From Roseiarcus sp963758335 (GTDB taxonomy: Bacteria; Pseudomonadota; Alphaproteobacteria; Rhizobiales; Beijerinckiaceae), in assembly GCA_963758335.1 (NCBI GenBank), contig CAVWVF010000004.1, positions 1,674,001 to 1,738,000 of the forward strand: a stretch of 64,000 nt of DNA, given 5' to 3'. Under the pieces are notes generated by a model, which was not told the origin of the DNA, did no database searches, and saw only the letters and a list, made by a program, of their open reading frames with translations. Position numbers and translations under genes: made by a program. Shown piece after piece: positions 7,362 through 17,071 of this stretch. Within the stretch, counting starts at the first letter, position 1. Each line of letters starts with the position of its first letter.

Positions 7362-9326
7362 TCAATTCGTATTCTTGTCCCCCTCCGGCAGCCCCGCCTT
7401 GCGCAGGCCTTCGACGATGCGCGCATATTGCGCGTTGAAGGTCGGATCGTCGGTCCAGTGCATGCCGGCCCAGGTCTGCACGGTGAAGCCCGGATAGAAT
7501 TTCTGCAATTGGGCGGCGGCGTCCTTGGCCTCCTTGTCGTGGCCCGCCCAGGCGTTGGCGGCGGCGAGATCGACGAGCGGGTACATAGTCGCATTGCCGC
7601 TCGCGATCGACTTGCTGCACCATTCGATCGCCTGTTCCCAATGCGCAAGGTGCGTGTGAAGGTGGCACATAAAGAATTGCCACCAAGGGACGGTCGGATC
7701 GCGTGGGCTCAGTCGCAGGGCGGTTTCAACGCCAGAGAAGCCCTCCTCGCTGTGGCCGAGGAACATCTTCCAAAAGCCCTCGTTAGCGTGCGCGACGGCG
7801 TTGTTGCGATCCTCCGCAAGCGCGGCCTCGTTCTGCGCGATGGCCGGTCCCCATTGATGTTTGGCAAAGAACACATTCGCCTTTGCCCCATGCGCCCAAG
7901 GATTGTCAGGTTGAAGGGCCAAGGCGGCGTCGATCGTTTTCTCCGCGCGCGCGATGTCGCCTTCAGGATCGTCGCTCCATTGATCGGTCACGCGGTCGAC
8001 CAAAGCATTCGTTAGGACGGTCAGCGCGCGCACGTTCTGCGGGTCAAGAGCAAGCGCGCGCTCGGACAGCGTTACGGCATCGTTCAAAGTCGCCTTGCTA
8101 TCAGGCGACTGCTCTTTGACCTCGGCTTGCATTGCCAGGTCCACCGCGTCGGGGTTAGTTGGCCGCTCGCGCGCCGCACGCAAGGCTTCGGCCCTGACCA
8201 GCTCGACGTCGAGCGAGCGCGCGAGCCGTGTGACAATTCCGATCTGCAACTCGCCGAGCTTGCTGCGTTCTCCGTCGAACCGGTCGGCCCAGACATGCGC
8301 GCCGGTCTCGGTCGAAATCAATTGTGCGTTGACCGTGATCGTCCCGCCGACCCGACGCACGCTGCCTTCGAGAAGATAGCGCACCCCGAGCTTGCGGCCG
8401 ATCGCTTTCGCGTCGATCGACTTGCCCTTGTAGGTGAATGCGGTGCCGCGCGCGATGACGAAGCTGCCTTCGAGATGCGAAAGATCGGTCGTCAGATCGT
8501 CGGTGATCCCGTCGGCGAAATAGTCCTGCTGCTTGTCGCCGCTCAAATTCTCGAACGGCAGCACGACGATCGAGAGGCGCGGCGCCGTCGCGAGCTTGTC
8601 TTCGACGGAGGCGCCAAGCCAACGCGGGACGAAGCCGGCATGCCAAGCGAAAGCGCCCGCCGCGAAAACCGCGACGAGGAACGCGGCGGCGAGCGCGCCC
8701 AGGAGCGCCGACACGTCGCGCGCCTTCGGCGTCTTTGCCCCGGCGCCTGCCGCGCCTGACGCCGCAATCGCCGCCGCCGACAGCGCGAAAGCGCGCACCG
8801 GCCGCGCGATGTTCTTGAGCGGCTTTTCGCCGAGATCGACGAATTTTTCCTTCAGGCGGTCGCGCACCTGCTCATAAGCCGCGCTCGACAGACATAAGCC
8901 GCCCGGCTCGCAAATCCCCTCGAGCCGCGCGGCGACGTTGACGCCGTCGCCCATGAGATCGCCGTCGGCCTCCTCGACCACGTCGCCCAAATGGATCCCG
9001 ACGCGAAAGACGATGCGCTGGTCGGGCGCCAGGCCGGCGTTGCGGTCGACCATCGCGCGCTGAACTTCGAGCGCGCAGCGCGCGGCGTCGACCACGCTCC
9101 TGAACTCGACGATGGTTCCGTCGCCGGTGCGCTTGACGATGCGGCCGTGATGAAGGGCGATGGTCGGATCGATGAGATCGCTGCGCAGAGCCCTGAGCCG
9201 CGCAAGCGTGCGCTCCTCGTCGGCGCCGGCGAGCTTTGAGAAACCCACGACGTCCGCCGCGAGGATGGTTGTCAGTTTGCGCTCGATCTCCGCCGAGGAC
9301 AAGGCGCATCCTCCTCTTGGGCGCAA
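7362..9326 (-). CDS. Class III adenylate/guanylate cyclase with C-terminal TPR domain
   Basis: The 654-residue protein begins with a class III nucleotide cyclase domain (about residues 15-180). The metal-binding ILAADVVGFSKL, the VKRTGDGTIVEF segment and GDGVNVAARLEG are all present. A single membrane helix follows (ALLGALAAAFLVAVFAAGAF, about residue 215). Then comes a FlgO-like domain (IVVLPFENLSGDKQQDYFADG) and several TPR units up to the end. It probably makes cAMP in the cytosol, with the TPR and FlgO parts outside the membrane or acting as a scaffold. This multi-domain type is common in Bradyrhizobiaceae-like genomes, often in many copies. It stands alone between the IS110 region and the hyp operon. 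Confidence 0.85.
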   Translation of the reverse strand: MRPRGGCALSSAEIERKLTTILAADVVGFSKLAGADEERTLARLRALRSDLIDPTIALHHGRIVKRTGDGTIVEFRSVVDAARCALEVQRAMVDRNAGLAPDQRIVFRVGIHLGDVVEEADGDLMGDGVNVAARLEGICEPGGLCLSSAAYEQVRDRLKEKFVDLGEKPLKNIARPVRAFALSAAAIAASGAAGAGAKTPKARDVSALLGALAAAFLVAVFAAGAFAWHAGFVPRWLGASVEDKLATAPRLSIVVLPFENLSGDKQQDYFADGITDDLTTDLSHLEGSFVIARGTAFTYKGKSIDAKAIGRKLGVRYLLEGSVRRVGGTITVNAQLISTETGAHVWADRFDGERSKLGELQIGIVTRLARSLDVELVRAEALRAARERPTNPDAVDLAMQAEVKEQSPDSKATLNDAVTLSERALALDPQNVRALTVLTNALVDRVTDQWSDDPEGDIARAEKTIDAALALQPDNPWAHGAKANVFFAKHQWGPAIAQNEAALAEDRNNAVAHANEGFWKMFLGHSEEGFSGVETALRLSPRDPTVPWWQFFMCHLHTHLAHWEQAIEWCSKSIASGNATMYPLVDLAAANAWAGHDKEAKDAAAQLQKFYPGFTVQTWAGMHWTDDPTFNAQYARIVEGLRKAGLPEGDKNTN

Positions 9327-9668
9327 TGCATACCATGGAAGGACTGTTAATTAAACTGCGCCGGCACCGGCGCGCGACAGGCGAAAGCGTGACGAAGCCT
9401 GGTCGCCGATGGCGCCGGTTCGGCGGTTGCTCCGCGAGAGGCCCCGAAGGATGGTCCGGGAGGCGGCGAGCTTTCCCCGCTTCGGCCGTATGATACGGAG
9501 CGGCGGCGGCCTGCCCGAGCTGCGGCAAAGCGTCAGTGGAACGCCGGCGCCGCCGGGTATATGGTCGGCCTCGAGGCGCGACGGGTCTCGCGGCGGGGAG
9601 GGATCGGCGCTTTACGCGCGGGTCGGCCGCGACGAGGGACAGTAGGTTTTGGAAACGGAGTTCGCCTG
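9327..9668. other. Intergenic region upstream of hypB
   Basis: These 342 bases separate the divergently transcribed cyclase gene from hypB and must contain promoters for both. I see no hypA and no clear sigma-54 (GG-N10-GC) element or FNR-like box by eye. A purine-rich stretch (GGGACAGTAGG) lies about 30 bases before the hypB ATG. Confidence 0.4.
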
Positions 9669-10592
9669 ATGTGCGGCGTATGCGGATGCGGTCAGGCCGA
9701 AGTCGTGCTCGAGAAAGGCGCGGCAGGCGCGGCTGAGCCGCAAGACAACGGTCATACGCACGAGCACGTTCACGATCACGGTGACGGGCGGGGACCGCAC
9801 AGCCATCATCATCACGAACACGATCACGAGCCCGCCGATCATGATCATCGACACGCCCACGACCACGCGGGCGATCTTACCCACGATCATCGCGCGCATG
9901 CGCCGGGGGTGAGCCAGGAGCGGACGATCAGGATCGAACAGGACATCCTGTCGAAGAACGACGCCTACGCGCGGGATAACCGGCGCGACTTCGCCGCCAG
10001 CCGGCTGTTCGCGCTCAACGTGGTCTCCAGCCCCGGCTCGGGCAAGACGAGCCTCCTCGTCAAGGCGATCGAAGTGCTCAAGGATCGCCTTCCGGTCGCC
10101 GTGATCGAAGGCGACCAGCAGACGTCGAACGACGCCGACCGCATCCGGGCGACCGGCGCGCCGGCGGTCCAGATCAACACCGGCAAGGGCTGCCATCTCG
10201 ACGCGCACATGGTCGGCCATGCGCTCGAAAGCCTGAAACCCGCGCCGGGCTCGGCGCTGTTCATCGAGAATGTCGGCAATCTCGTCTGCCCCGCCGCCTT
10301 CGACCTCGGCGAAGCGCGGCGGGTCGTGGTGTTCTCGGTCACCGAGGGCGAGGACAAGCCGCTCAAATACCCCGATATGTTCGCCACCGCCGACCTGATG
10401 TTGCTCAACAAGGCCGACCTCCTGCCGCATCTCGACTTCGACGTCGGAAAGTGTCTCGCCAACGCCTTGCGGATCAACCCGAACCTGCAGACCCTGATCG
10501 TCTCGGCGAGAACCGGAGAAGGCGTGGCGGCTTTTGCCGCCTGGATCGAGGCCTCCGCGGCGCGGCACGCCGCGGCGATCGCGAAAGGATGA
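9669..10592 (+). CDS. hypB: Hydrogenase nickel-insertion GTPase HypB
   Basis: HypB delivers nickel to the large subunit of NiFe hydrogenase with GTP hydrolysis, usually together with HypA. The ATG at 9669 gives the classic N-terminal CxxCGC metal site (MCGVCGCG). A long histidine-rich stretch (about residues 30-80) that can store nickel or zinc follows. The GTPase domain has P-loop SSPGSGKTSLL, the EGDQQTSNDADR segment with metal ligands near CHLDAHM, and NKADLLPH for guanine recognition. The length is 307 aa. The longer open frame from 9561 is not used, because the CxxCGC start is diagnostic. It is the first gene of the hyp operon; hypF begins 3 bases after its stop. Confidence 0.95.
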   Translation: MCGVCGCGQAEVVLEKGAAGAAEPQDNGHTHEHVHDHGDGRGPHSHHHHEHDHEPADHDHRHAHDHAGDLTHDHRAHAPGVSQERTIRIEQDILSKNDAYARDNRRDFAASRLFALNVVSSPGSGKTSLLVKAIEVLKDRLPVAVIEGDQQTSNDADRIRATGAPAVQINTGKGCHLDAHMVGHALESLKPAPGSALFIENVGNLVCPAAFDLGEARRVVVFSVTEGEDKPLKYPDMFATADLMLLNKADLLPHLDFDVGKCLANALRINPNLQTLIVSARTGEGVAAFAAWIEASAARHAAAIAKG

Positions 10593-10595
10593 TCG

Positions 10596-12874
10596 GTGGG
10601 AATTTCGGCGCCCGTTCCGCGAACGTCCGGCGAGCGTCTGCGTCTCAGGGTGCGCGGAGCGGTGCAGGGGGTCGGCTTCCGGCCCTTCGCCTACGGCTTG
10701 GCGTCGCGCCTGGCGCTGACGGGCTTCGTGCGCAACGACGCGGACGGCGTGCTGATCGAAGTGGAGGGCGCTCTGAGGCCAACGCCTTCCTGACCGAGCT
10801 TGAAGCGCCGCCGCCGCCGCTCGCGCGCATCGACTCGATCGAAGTCGCCGCGATCGCTCCGCTCGGGGGCGAAAACTTCGTCATCGACGCGACGCGACAG
10901 GGTAGATCGACGACCCGGATTGGCGCCGACGCCGCCGTCTGCGAAGCCTGCCTCGACGAATTGTTCGATCCGGCGAGCCGCTTCTTCGGCTATCCCCTCG
11001 TCAATTGCACGCATTGCGGCCCGCGCTACACGCTGACGCGCGCGCTGCCCTACGACCGCGCGCAAACTTCCATGGCGCCGTTTCCCATGTGCGCGGATTG
11101 CGCGCGCGACTACGCCGACCCGACGAACCGGCGCTTCCACGCCGAGCCGATCGCCTGTCCCCGCTGCGGGCCGAAGCTCAATGTCCCGATCGCCGACGTC
11201 GTCGCCGCGCTGCGCAGCGGCGGCGTCGTGGCGATGAAGGGGCTCGGCGGCTTCCACCTCTTGTGCGACGCGCACGACGAGGCGGCGGTGGCGCGCCTCC
11301 GCCGCCGCAAGGCGCGCGACGCGAAGCCTTTCGCGGTGATGGTCGCCAATCTTGCGAGCGCCGGGCGTCTGGCCGAAATCGGACCGTCCGAGCGGGCGCT
11401 GCTCGAGGGCCGGTCTCGCCCGATCGTGCTCGCGCGAAGCCGCGGCGCAGTCGCTCCGAGCGTCGCGCCGAACCTGCGGGACGTCGGCCTGATGCTCGCC
11501 TATACGCCGCTGCAGTGGCTCATCCTGCATGCGCTCGCGGGCTCGCCCGAGTTCCGGTCCTGGCGCGACGCGCCGTCCGATCTCGCGCTCGTCGCGACGA
11601 GCGCCAATTTCGGCGGAGAGCCGCTGGTCGCCTCGGACGACGACGCGCGGAAGCGCCTCACCGGCATCGCCGACCTGATCGTGACGCACGATCGTGAGAT
11701 CGTCGTCAGAGCCGACAATTCCGTCGTCCGCGCGCTCGACGGCGGCCCCGTCTATCTGCGGCGCGCCAGGGGCTTCGTTCCGGATCCGATCGACCTCGGC
11801 GCCGACGGGCCGAGCGTCATCGCCGCGGGCGGGGACCTCAAGAACACGATTACGGTCACGCGTGGCCGCGAGGCCTTCGTCTCGCAGCACATCGGCGATC
11901 TCGACGACCGGGAGACCATCCGCTTCCGCGACGAGACGATCCGGCATCTGACGTCGATCCTCGAGGTCGAGCCGCAGTGCGCGGTTTGCGACCTGCATCC
12001 CGACTTCGTTTCGACCCGCTCGGCCGAGTCCTCGGGCCTGCCGGTGATCGCCGTCCAGCACCACGTCGCCCACGTTGCGGCGGTCGTCGCGGAGACGCGC
12101 TGGAGCGGCGCGGTCCTCGGCGTCGCGCTCGACGGGCATGGCTACGGAGCCGACGGCGCGCCCTGGGGCGGCGAGTTGATCGTCCTCGGCGGCGCGCGGT
12201 GGACGCGCGTCGGCGCCCTCGAGCCGCTCGCTCTGCCGGGCGGCGACAAGGCCGCGCGCGAACCGTGGCGCATGGGACTGGCGATGCTGCATCGTCTGGG
12301 CAGGCTCGACCAGACCTTGCGGATTTTCCCCTCCTTGCCCGACGCCGCGCGGCTCTCGGAGGCCTTCGCGCGCGGCGCGCGTTTCGCCGCAACAACGAGC
12401 CTGGGACGCCTGTTCGACGCCGTCGCCGCGCTCGCCGGCGTTTGTCTTCGCCAGCAATACGAGGGACAAGCGGCGATGGAGCTCGAGGCGCTCGTCAGGA
12501 CGACCGAGGTCGTCCCGAGCGGCTGGACGATCGCGAACGGCCGCCTCGATCTCGCCCCGATGGTGGAGACCATGCTACGCGACGATCTCGCTGGCCGCGA
12601 TGCAGCGGAAGCGTTCCACGGAACGCTGATCGCCGGGCTCGCCGAATGGATCGGCGCCGCGGCGTCGGCGCGGGGCGTGACGCGCGTCGCGCTCGGCGGC
12701 GGATGCATGATGAATCGGGTGCTCGCCGAGGGGCTGATGAGCGCGCTGCGGGCGCGCGGGCTCGACCCGGCGCTGCCGCGCGAGGTCCCCGCCAATGACG
12801 GAGGCCTCTCGTTCGGACAAGCCGCGTTCGCGCACGCCCTGGCTCGCGCGGGCGGCAATTGGATGGAGGAATGA
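10596..12874 (+). pseudogene. hypF: Carbamoyltransferase HypF, frameshifted as sequenced
   Basis: HypF makes the cyanide-ligand precursor from carbamoyl phosphate and passes it to HypE. A GTG at 10596 opens the acylphosphatase domain (GAVQGVGFRPFAYGL). At about 10770 the frame breaks: VLIEVEG runs into an out-of-frame stop, while SEANAFLTELEAPP resumes in another frame, as if one base were missing. The rest is intact: zinc-finger pairs (CEAC, CTHC, CADC, CPRC), the YrdC-like domain, the Kae1-like domain (QHHVAHVAAVV) and the end at 12874. The break is not in a homopolymer. If real, it removes HypF and should abolish NiFe hydrogenase maturation. If a sequencing error, the gene is normal (about 760 aa). 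Confidence 0.85.
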
Positions 12875-12877
12875 CCC

Positions 12878-13099
12878 ATGTGCCTTGCGATTCCAGTGGA
12901 GGTGCGTGAGGTGCTGCCGGACGACATGGCCAAGGTCAGCCTCGACGGCGTGGTCAAGGTCGTTTCCACGGCGCTCGTCGACGATGTCAAGGTCGGCGAC
13001 TATGTCGTGCTCCATGTCGGCTATGCGCTGGCCAAGATCGATCCGGAAGAAGCGCGAAAGACGATCGAGTTATTGAACGCCGTCGGGGCGGCCGCGTGA
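12878..13099 (+). CDS. hypC: Hydrogenase maturation chaperone HypC
   Basis: HypC is a small OB-fold chaperone. It carries the Fe(CN)2CO group with HypD and hands it to the hydrogenase large subunit. The 73-residue product starts MCLAIPVEV; Cys2 after methionine removal is the essential metal-binding residue. The family pattern VGDYVVLHVGYALAKID is complete. It starts 3 bases after the hypF stop and ends 13 bases before hypD, so it is inside the operon. Confidence 0.95.
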   Translation: MCLAIPVEVREVLPDDMAKVSLDGVVKVVSTALVDDVKVGDYVVLHVGYALAKIDPEEARKTIELLNAVGAAA

Positions 13100-13112
13100 G
13101 AGGGCGCTTCAG

Positions 13113-14270
13113 TTGAAATATGTCGACGAGTATCGCGACGGCGCGCTGGCGCGTTCGATCGCCGATCAAATCGCTCGCGAAGCGCGGCCAGAGCGAGTCT
13201 ACCATTTCATGGAGTTCTGCGGCGGGCACACGCATGCGATCTCGAGATACGGCCTCGAGGATCTCCTGCCCGCCAACGTGCGCATGATCCACGGCCCCGG
13301 CTGCCCGGTCTGCGTCCTGCCGGTCGGACGGATCGACGACGCGATCAAGCTCGCCCGCCGGCCGGAGGTTACTCTGCTCACCTACGGCGACGTCCTGCGC
13401 GTTCCCGGCACAGGCGGCCTCAGTCTGATGAAGGCCAAGGCGAGCGGCGCCGACGTGCGCATGGTCTATTCGACGTTGGAGGCGCTCAGAATCGCCGAAG
13501 CGGAGCCCGACCGCAAGGTGGTGTTCTTCGCCATCGGCTTCGAGACCACGACGCCGCCGACCGCGATGGCCATTCTGGCGGCCGAGAAGAAAGGTCTGTC
13601 GAACTTCTTCGTCTTCTGCAATCACGTCCTCACGCCGGCCGCGATCCAGAACATTCTGGAGAGCCCCAACCTGCGTAAACTCAACTCGATCAGGATCGAC
13701 GGCTTCGTCGGGCCGGCCCATGTCTCCACCGTCATCGGCACGCGGCCCTACGAGTTCTTCGCCGAGGAATTTCAGAAGCCGGTCGTCGTCGCCGGGTTCG
13801 AACCGCTCGACGTCATGCAGGCGATTCTCATGCTGGTCAGGCAGGTCAACGAGGGCCGCGGCGAGGTCGAGAACCAGTATGTTCGCGCGGTGACCGCCGA
13901 GGGCAATCTGAAGGCGCAGAATTGCGTCGCTGAGGTGTTCGAGCTGCGCGACAGTTTCGAGTGGCGCGGCCTCGGCGCCGTTCCCTACAGCGCGTTGAAG
14001 TTGCGCACGCGATATGCACGCTTCGACGCCGAGCGGGTCTTCGCGGTCGTGACGGTCCCGGCCGAGGACAATCCCGCCTGCGAGTGCGGCGCGATTTTGC
14101 GCGGCGTCAAGAAGCCGACGGACTGCAAGCTGTTCGGAACGGCCTGCACGCCCGAGACGCCGATGGGCTCCTGCATGGTCTCGTCGGAAGGCGCGTGCGC
14201 CGCCCATTGGACCTACGGCCACTTCCGCGACCGTTCGCGGGGCGCCGTCGAGCTGCGGGCCGCCGAATGA
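13113..14270 (+). CDS. hypD: Hydrogenase maturation iron-sulfur protein HypD
   Basis: HypD is the scaffold on which the iron centre receives its CN and CO ligands. The 385-residue protein has the conserved CGGHTH motif, the thiol pair in GPGCPVCVLP, FAIGFETTTP, and the C-terminal cysteine cluster for a 4Fe-4S centre (CECGAILRG, then CKLFGTACTP). Translation appears to start at the TTG at 13113. That start places MKYVDEYRDG at the usual family N-terminus, and no ATG is available nearby. It follows hypC directly. Confidence 0.95.
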   Translation: MKYVDEYRDGALARSIADQIAREARPERVYHFMEFCGGHTHAISRYGLEDLLPANVRMIHGPGCPVCVLPVGRIDDAIKLARRPEVTLLTYGDVLRVPGTGGLSLMKAKASGADVRMVYSTLEALRIAEAEPDRKVVFFAIGFETTTPPTAMAILAAEKKGLSNFFVFCNHVLTPAAIQNILESPNLRKLNSIRIDGFVGPAHVSTVIGTRPYEFFAEEFQKPVVVAGFEPLDVMQAILMLVRQVNEGRGEVENQYVRAVTAEGNLKAQNCVAEVFELRDSFEWRGLGAVPYSALKLRTRYARFDAERVFAVVTVPAEDNPACECGAILRGVKKPTDCKLFGTACTPETPMGSCMVSSEGACAAHWTYGHFRDRSRGAVELRAAE

Positions 14271-14280
14271 ACCTCAGTCG

Positions 14281-15954
14281 ATGAAAATCCTGCTGCTCTG
14301 TCACTCGTTCAACAGCCTGACGCAGAGACTTCATGTCGAATTGCGTGAGCGCGGTCACCGCGTTTCGGTCGAGTTCGACGTCAGCGACGCAAACACCCGC
14401 GAAGCAGTCGATCTGTTCGAGCCCGACCTCGTCATCGCCCCGTTCCTCAAGCGGGCGATTCCCCCGGACGTGCTGGCGCGCGCGCTTTGCTTCGTCGTGC
14501 ATCCAGGCCCGCGCGGCGATCGCGGCCCTTCGGCGCTCGACTGGGCCATCCTCGAGGGATGGCGGCGCTGGGGCGTCACGCTGATCGAGGCGACGAGCGA
14601 GCTGGACGGCGGTCCGGTATGGGCGTGGCGCGAATTCGTCTTGCGGGCCGCGACGAAATCGAGCCTTTATCGGCGCGAGGTAACCCGTGCGGCGCTCGCC
14701 TGCGTCGAAGAGGCGATCGCCATGATCGAGCGCGGCGAACGTCCCGAGGCCAACGCAGCGGCGCTGGCGCCTCTCAGAGGTCCCTGCCGGCGAGAGGATC
14801 GCCGCGTGGACTTCGCAACCAACTCCGTCGCCGAAGTGTTGCGCAAGATTCGCTCCGCCGACGGCGCGCCCGGCGCGCCGGCCGTTCTCTTCGGGCGCCA
14901 GACGCTCGTCTTCGACGCCCATGAAGCTCACGGCCTCGGAGGTTCGCCGGGCGCGGCGCTGGCCCGCTCGGGACCAGCCGTCGCCGTCGCGGCGCGCGAC
15001 CGCGTCGTCTGGATCGGGCACGTGCGGGATCCGGCGCCCGGCGCCGTCAAGCTGCCGGCGAGCGTGGTCTTCGCCGCCTACGTCGCGGGTCTCCCGGAGC
15101 GGGACGGCTATCCAACGATCCGCTGCGAGCAGGACGGCGCCGTCGCCTATCTGCACTTTCCCGTCTATAACGGCGCCATGGCGACGGCCGATTGCCGCGC
15201 CTTGACCGAGGCGATCGCCGACGCCCGGCGCCACGGCCCGCGGGTTCTCGTCCTGATGGGCGGGCCGGACTATTGGTCGAACGGCCTGCATCTCGGCCGA
15301 ATCGAGACGGCTTCGAGCCCCGCCGACAAATCCTGGGCGAACATCAACGCCATGAACGACTGCGTGAAGGCGTTGATCGAGGCCGACGATCTCATCGTCG
15401 TGGCGGCGATGCGCGGCAACGCGGGCGCCGGCGGCGTGTTTCTCGCCCTCGCCGCCGACGAAGTTTGGATGCGCAAGGGGGTCGTCCTCAACCCCCATTA
15501 CAAGGATATGGGCAATCTCTATGGGTCCGAATATTGGACCTATCTATTGCCGCGGCGCGTCGGCGAGGATCGGGCGCGGTCTTTGGCCGCGGCGCGGCTG
15601 CCGATGGGCGCGGCGGCGCGCCTCGGCCTCGCCGATCGCATTCTCGCCGAAGAGGAATGCGAGGCCGATCGCCAATTGCGCCGGGCCGCGGCGGAAATCG
15701 CCGCGGCGGCCGACTATCACGCGCGCCTGAAGGAGAAGAAAGCGCGCCGCGCCCGCGACGAGGCTCATCGCCCGCTCGCCGCCTATCGCGAGGCGGAGCT
15801 CGAGAACATGCGCCGCAATTTCTGGGGCTTCGATCCGAGCTACCATATCGCCCGCCACAACTTCATTCGCAAGATTCCGAAATCGCGAACGCCCGTGACG
15901 CTCGCCTCGCATCGCGCGCTGCCGAAGCGCAAGAAGTCCCCGGAAACGGTATGA
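14281..15954 (+). CDS. hypX: HypX/HoxX, CO-ligand synthesis enzyme for NiFe hydrogenase
   Basis: HypX converts formyl-tetrahydrofolate via formyl-CoA into the CO ligand of NiFe hydrogenases and is typical of aerobic hydrogen oxidisers. The 557-residue protein has an N-terminal formyl-transfer half (LLLCHSFNSLTQRLHVELRE; HPGPRGDRGPSALDWAI). The C-terminal half is an enoyl-CoA-hydratase-like domain (LVLMGGPDYWSNGLHLGRIE; AAMRGNAGAGGVFLALAADE; NPHYKDMGNLYGSEYW). It lies 10 bases after hypD and overlaps hypE by 4 bases (ATGA). Its presence implies that the partner hydrogenase, not in this window, matures under oxygen. Confidence 0.92.
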   Translation: MKILLLCHSFNSLTQRLHVELRERGHRVSVEFDVSDANTREAVDLFEPDLVIAPFLKRAIPPDVLARALCFVVHPGPRGDRGPSALDWAILEGWRRWGVTLIEATSELDGGPVWAWREFVLRAATKSSLYRREVTRAALACVEEAIAMIERGERPEANAAALAPLRGPCRREDRRVDFATNSVAEVLRKIRSADGAPGAPAVLFGRQTLVFDAHEAHGLGGSPGAALARSGPAVAVAARDRVVWIGHVRDPAPGAVKLPASVVFAAYVAGLPERDGYPTIRCEQDGAVAYLHFPVYNGAMATADCRALTEAIADARRHGPRVLVLMGGPDYWSNGLHLGRIETASSPADKSWANINAMNDCVKALIEADDLIVVAAMRGNAGAGGVFLALAADEVWMRKGVVLNPHYKDMGNLYGSEYWTYLLPRRVGEDRARSLAAARLPMGAAARLGLADRILAEEECEADRQLRRAAAEIAAAADYHARLKEKKARRARDEAHRPLAAYREAELENMRRNFWGFDPSYHIARHNFIRKIPKSRTPVTLASHRALPKRKKSPETV

Positions 15955-17000
15955 GCCTTTCCAAGCCGATCCGACGCAAGCTCGACCTCAAGAACGGGCG
16001 GGTCGATCTCTCTCACGGCGCGGGCGGCCGCGCCATGGGGCAGCTGATCGAGGACGTCTTCCACGCGGCCTTCGACAACGACTGGCTGCGCGCCGGCAAC
16101 GACCAGTCCGCCTTCGACGTCGCAGCCGGACGCATGGTGATGACGACGGACGCCTACGTCGTCTCGCCGATCTTTTTTCCCGGAGGGGACATCGGGTCCC
16201 TGGCCGTCAACGGCACCATCAACGACATCGCCATGGCGGGCGCCCGTCCGCTCTATCTCTCGGCGAGCTTCGTCATCGAGGAGGGATTTCCGCTTGCCGA
16301 ACTCAAACGCGTGGCGGCGAGCATGGGCGAGGCGGCGCGCGCCGCCGGGACGCCGATCATCACCGGCGACACGAAGGTCGTCGAGCGCGGCAAGGCGGAC
16401 AAGCTGTTCATCACGACGGCGGGCGTCGGGGTCGTCCCGCCGGGCCTCAACTTGTCGAGCGACGCCGCGCGCCCCGGCGATGTGGTGATCATTTCGGGAA
16501 CGATGGGCGATCACGGCGTCGCGGTGATGTCCAAGCGTGAGAACCTCGAATTCGAGACCCAAATCCTGTCGGATACGGCGGCCTTGCACGGCCTTGTCGC
16601 GCACATGGTCGATGCCGCCGGCCGCGGCCTCCGCGTCATGCGCGATCCGACCCGCGGCGGCCTCGCTGCGACGCTCAACGAACTCGCCCGCCAGTCGGGC
16701 GTCGGCTTTTCCATCGAGGAGGCGACGATTCCGATCCGCCCCGAGGTGGCCGCAGCGTGCGAGTTTCTCGGACTCGATCCGCTCAACGTCGCCAACGAGG
16801 GCAAGCTCGTCGCGATCGTCGCGCCCGAGTTCGCCGACGCGCTGCTCGCCGCGATGAAGGCGCATCCGCTTGGGCGCGGTTCAGCCGTCATCGGCTGCGC
16901 GGTCGACGATCCCAACCGCTTCGTCGAGATGCGCACCGCCTTCGGCGGCGGGCGCATCGTGGATTGGCTTTCCGGCGAGCAGCTTCCGCGAATCTGCTGA
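15951..17000 (+). CDS. hypE: Hydrogenase maturation thiocyanate-forming HypE
   Basis: HypE dehydrates the carbamoyl group received from HypF to a thiocyanate on its C-terminal cysteine and donates cyanide to HypC-HypD. The product is 349 residues from the ATG at 15951. It shows the N-terminal DLSHGAGGRAM, the ATP-binding VNGTINDIAMAGARP and GDTKVVERG, and RDPTRGGLAATLNE. It ends with the required PRIC, whose last residue is the modified cysteine. It overlaps the hypX stop, so the two are translationally coupled. It is the last gene of the operon. Confidence 0.95.
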   Translation: MSLSKPIRRKLDLKNGRVDLSHGAGGRAMGQLIEDVFHAAFDNDWLRAGNDQSAFDVAAGRMVMTTDAYVVSPIFFPGGDIGSLAVNGTINDIAMAGARPLYLSASFVIEEGFPLAELKRVAASMGEAARAAGTPIITGDTKVVERGKADKLFITTAGVGVVPPGLNLSSDAARPGDVVIISGTMGDHGVAVMSKRENLEFETQILSDTAALHGLVAHMVDAAGRGLRVMRDPTRGGLAATLNELARQSGVGFSIEEATIPIRPEVAAACEFLGLDPLNVANEGKLVAIVAPEFADALLAAMKAHPLGRGSAVIGCAVDDPNRFVEMRTAFGGGRIVDWLSGEQLPRIC

Positions 17001-17071
17001 CGCGACGCCCGAAGGGGCCGCGTGCGAGGCGCCGCACATGATTTCCGTGCGACGGTGCTCGGCGCGCGATG

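Noticed and set aside
9750..9900. CAC/CAT-rich tract that looks like a DNA repeat
   Set aside because: It is the coding sequence of the histidine-rich nickel-binding region of HypB and stays in frame.
10691..12469. 592-codon open frame antisense to hypF
   Set aside because: Arg-rich chance frame opposite a well-supported gene; no motif or ribosome-binding site.
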